Assembly: GCA_016792685.1 (NCBI GenBank) | Contig: JAEULQ010000087.1 | Location: forward strand, 1-43,255 | Source of the DNA: Tabrizicola sp. | GTDB lineage: Bacteria > Pseudomonadota > Alphaproteobacteria > Rhodobacterales > Rhodobacteraceae | DNA: 43,255 nucleotides | Direction: 5' to 3' | Shown: piece by piece, positions 40,982 through 43,255 of the stretch | Numbering within the stretch: the first letter of the stretch is position 1 | How the letters are laid out: every line of letters begins with the position of its first letter | The notes under the pieces: model-generated | Told to the model about the DNA's origin: nothing | The model's database searches: none | The model's input: the letters and a program-made list of their open reading frames with translations, nothing else | Program-made: the position numbers and the translations under genes

Positions 40982-41176
40982 TCACCTGCAGCCCTGGAGT
41001 GAGATGGGCCAGGCCAGGCCTGCCAGGCGCCGACGTTCGGGGTCAGGCTGTCCTGGATGCCTCCGCGATCAGCATTCGCGCGGGCATCCATTCGGGCCGG
41101 ATCGGCCGGCTCAGACGCAAAGGCGATGGTCCGAAGGTCCGATTGGCCGCGAGATGACGGCGGCCCAATGGGGGTC
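40982..41176. other. Rest of the intergenic gap
   Basis: The full gap between the secreted-protein start (40851) and the crotonase stop (41177) is 325 bp. Apart from the 37-bp element I see no gene or strong hairpin in it. A TTGACA on the minus strand at about 40880 lies too close to the start for an ordinary promoter without a visible -10. Confidence 0.35.
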
Positions 41177-41977
41177 TTACGTCTTGGGCCGGATCCTTGC
41201 GCCGGACTTGTCGGCAAAGGCCTGCAGCCGGGCCCGGGCCTCGGGCTGGGTGTTGACGACACCTGCGACACAGGCCTCGGCATAGGCCGCATCCAGGGCC
41301 GACATGTTTTGCATATGGCTGATCGCCGAACAGATGGCAAAGTTGGTCAGCGGCAGGTTTTCGGCACAGCGGCGGGCGAGGGCCGTGGCCTGGGCGAGCG
41401 AATCCTCGACCAGATACTGGGCAAGGCCAAGGTCGACGGCCTCTTGCCCCTGATAGACCCGTCCCGTCAGCATCATGTCGATCATCCGCGCCTTGCCGAT
41501 CAGGTCGGTTACCCGGATCGTCGCCCCGCCGCCGGTGAAAAGCCCACGCTGGCCCTCGGGGAGGGCAAAGTAGGTGCTGTGATCGGCCACCCGGATATGC
41601 GCTGCCGAAGCCAGCTCGAGCCCGCCACCCACGACAGCCCCTTTCAGAGCGGCGATGATCGGCACCCCGCCATATTCCATCTTGTTGAAGGCCTCATGCC
41701 AGCGCAGGCAAAGTTGCCAGAATTCGGCCGGCGTCCGGTCGGCCTTGTGATGCTCCACCAGATCAAGCCCCGCGCAAAAGTGATCCCCCTCCGCCGCCAG
41801 CACAATTGCCCGCGCTCCGGCCCTCGCTGCCCCCGAGAACAAAGTCACCAATCCCTCGATCGACTCGGCATTCAGTGCGTTGCGTTTGTCGGGGCGGTTC
41901 AGGGTCACGATCCAGACGCCGGGGCTGTCTTCCTCAAGGCGCAGGTTCTGCAGGGCGAAGTCGGTGATCGAGGGCAT
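41177..41977 (-). CDS. Enoyl-CoA hydratase/isomerase (crotonase) family protein
   Basis: The 266 aa protein has [16 protein letters not shown] near the N-terminus, the oxyanion-hole segments HFCAGLDLV and [11 protein letters not shown], and [18 protein letters not shown]. The first catalytic Glu position (PEG) is occupied. The second, usually in a TGERxxA-type motif, reads [10 protein letters not shown], so hydratase activity is uncertain and isomerase or other crotonase chemistry is possible. It acts on an acyl-CoA in the cytoplasm. It is separated by 123 bp from the gene at 42101-42613 on the same strand. Confidence 0.9.
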   Translation of the reverse strand: MPSITDFALQNLRLEEDSPGVWIVTLNRPDKRNALNAESIEGLVTLFSGAARAGARAIVLAAEGDHFCAGLDLVEHHKADRTPAEFWQLCLRWHEAFNKMEYGGVPIIAALKGAVVGGGLELASAAHIRVADHSTYFALPEGQRGLFTGGGATIRVTDLIGKARMIDMMLTGRVYQGQEAVDLGLAQYLVEDSLAQATALARRCAENLPLTNFAICSAISHMQNMSALDAAYAEACVAGVVNTQPEARARLQAFADKSGARIRPKT

Positions 41978-42100
41978 GGGTCGGTCCAGTCGGTTTGTGA
42001 ACTGCGGGAGCTTGGGGTCTTGCGACCGTTTGTGCGGGAACGGTAAGGCCTGCCGTGGCCCACGTCATGCGTAATTGCGGCAGACAGGATGGCAGCAGCA

Positions 42101-42613
42101 TCAATCCGGCGAAGCCCAGGTCCAACCTGCGACATGGGCCAGATAGGCGTCCAGTGGGGCAGCGGGGTCGCTTGTGCCGGAAAGCTCGGCCCGCGCCATG
42201 TCGATGATCGCGATTTCGTGGTCGATCAGCAGTTGAACCGCAGCTTTGGCCTTGGGGGGAGCGATGGGAAGCATCGCCTCGAATTCCGCCAGATAGCCGG
42301 TCGGATAGTCGCGGATCATGATCGCCATCACTTCGGCAAAGGGCAGGGCCTGCCATTCCGCTGCTTCGTCACGGCCCGACAGCCGAACGGCAGCCTCATC
42401 GGCGGGCGCAAGGCCCATCGTTTCGGCCAACGGGCGCAGGGCGGCAATCGTACGCTTTTCGATCAGCGCCACCTTGGCCCAAAGCCCTGCACGCCGGGGA
42501 TCGGGTTCGGTCTCGGCCAATGCCGCAAAGAAGGTCTCGCCCGAGACCTCCTCAGCGAAGGCCATCGCGAAGGCTGCGTCAAAGCTGGCAAAGCTGCGGG
42601 GCGTTGCACTCAC
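42101..42613 (-). CDS. Helical protein of unknown function, ferritin-like in pattern
   Basis: About 170 aa, starting with a GTG at 42613 that overlaps the upstream stop as GTGA, with AGGGGG before it. It is wholly alpha-helical in appearance, with acidic/His positions spaced as in four-helix bundles (AEEVSGETFFAALAE, KVALIEKRTIAAL, LLIDHEIAIIDMARAEL), so a ferritin-like fold is possible. That is a resemblance, not an identification. The coupling to the FAD oxidoreductase suggests a partner role in the same reaction. Confidence 0.65.
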   Translation of the reverse strand: MSATPRSFASFDAAFAMAFAEEVSGETFFAALAETEPDPRRAGLWAKVALIEKRTIAALRPLAETMGLAPADEAAVRLSGRDEAAEWQALPFAEVMAIMIRDYPTGYLAEFEAMLPIAPPKAKAAVQLLIDHEIAIIDMARAELSGTSDPAAPLDAYLAHVAGWTWASPD

Positions 42614-43255
42614 TGGATGCGCACCCCCTGCCGGATCAGTTCGCGCTGGACGGCGTCCATATCGACAGTATCCACGTCGCGGTTCGACTTCACCGCCTGT
42701 GCGGCTGCCACGCCCGCACCTTGCCCAGCCACGGCGCAACAGGCCATGTTGCGGGTCGCCGCATGGGCCACCATGTCGCCGCCAATCGCCCGGCCCGCGA
42801 CCAAGAGCCCCTTGACCCCTTTGGGCAGCATCGAGCGGTAGGGGATATGCATGTAGCGACCGGTGGTCGGGATGATCAGGATGCCATAGCCGTCGATGAA
42901 TTCGGGGTAGATGCCGATCGTATCCTCGAACCGCCCCTCATGGCGCACATCCGCCTCGGTCATGTTGTAGACCGCGTCGATCTTGCGGGTGTCCCGGATG
43001 CCGATGGTCATGCCGAAATTGCGCAGGCGCACGCCCTTGCAGCCCGGCATGAAGCGCCGCAGCGCCTCGATGGCCAGCATCGCCTGCTTGCGGCCTTCGA
43101 CCTCTCCCCTTGTCATGCTGTCGGGGTCGGTGCCATCCACCCCGGCCAAGTGCACAAGATTCATGTAGGTGAGTTCCCCGGTGTCATGCATTGCGCCCCA
43201 GGTCCCGGCGATGGTGTTCAAGTGCTTCGGGATGATCCCCTGTTCAATCGCCTTG
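42610..43255 (-). CDS. FAD-dependent oxidoreductase, C-terminal part (runs off the window)
   Basis: The frame is open through the right edge, so the start and N-terminal FAD-binding part are outside the window. The visible 215 residues resemble the C-terminus of FAD_oxidored-type enzymes: NFGMTIGIRDTRKI, then YRSMLPKGVKGLLVAGRAIGG, which is the terminal FAD contact, and ACCAVAGQGAGVAAAQAV. The family includes secreted and cytoplasmic dehydrogenases of unknown substrate found in sugar loci. It overlaps the next gene by GTGA, so the two form one unit. Confidence 0.85.
   Translation of the reverse strand, partial: KAIEQGIIPKHLNTIAGTWGAMHDTGELTYMNLVHLAGVDGTDPDSMTRGEVEGRKQAMLAIEALRRFMPGCKGVRLRNFGMTIGIRDTRKIDAVYNMTEADVRHEGRFEDTIGIYPEFIDGYGILIIPTTGRYMHIPYRSMLPKGVKGLLVAGRAIGGDMVAHAATRNMACCAVAGQGAGVAAAQAVKSNRDVDTVDMDAVQRELIRQGVRIQ

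Noticed and set aside
1-43255. CRISPR arrays, tRNA, rRNA or prophage genes
   Set aside because: I saw no regularly spaced repeats, no tRNA-like cloverleaf and no phage structural or integrase genes; the mobile DNA is limited to IS elements.

Overview
The window looks like the chromosome, or a large replicon, of a high-G+C alphaproteobacterium, most probably a Rhodobacterales/Paracoccaceae-type organism. The inference rests on the rhizobial-type rhamnose catabolic locus (rhaI and fused rhaD rather than the enterobacterial rhaBA/rhaD), the ribose-type ABC transporters and the dense, overlapping G+C-rich operons. No rRNA, tRNA or CRISPR was seen.

Positions 1-10.4 kb are a mosaic accessory region. 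It holds pieces of at least five IS elements: the 3' part of an IS5/IS427-type transposase at the left edge, two decayed IS5-family remnants, a frameshifted IS6-family transposase and a short IS6 fragment. Between them lie small orphan genes, including two paralogous 73-77 aa proteins, two small membrane proteins, an unknown 150 aa protein, a PAS-GGDEF-EAL c-di-GMP protein whose stop codon lies in an IS end, and a small WYL-like protein.

Positions 10.4-14.1 kb carry a redox pair, an SQR-like flavoprotein and a 1-Cys peroxiredoxin. They are divergent from a SARP/BTAD-type regulator, which is unusual outside Actinobacteria.

Positions 14.1-28.9 kb are a complete L-rhamnose utilisation locus. 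The minus-strand operon is rhaD-rhaI-DUF4037-UROD-like-GH78 rhamnosidase. The divergent plus-strand operon is rhaR-S-T-P-Q-M. The kinase gene rhaK faces rhaM tail to tail and shares its CTAG stop. Rhamnosides appear to be imported, cleaved in the cytoplasm, mutarotated (RhaM), isomerised (RhaI), phosphorylated (RhaK) and split and oxidised (RhaD).

Positions 29.0-37.3 kb are a second sugar or cyclitol operon: histidine-box membrane oxygenase, periplasmic binding protein, permease, single-domain ATPase, Rieske ferredoxin, Hyi/MocC-like TIM barrel, degenerate PanB-like protein and IolG-like dehydrogenase, with a divergent LacI regulator. The set resembles the rhizopine (moc) plus inositol degradation logic and is the best candidate for an undescribed pathway.

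Positions 37.4-43.3 kb contain a BBE-type flavin oxidase divergent from a GlxA-like AraC regulator, a secreted Cys-rich protein with a cytochrome c, a crotonase, and a two-gene unit of a helical protein and an FAD oxidoreductase that runs off the right edge. A 37-bp element occurs twice, once beside the AraC gene and once upstream of the secreted-protein/cytochrome operon, suggesting a small regulon.
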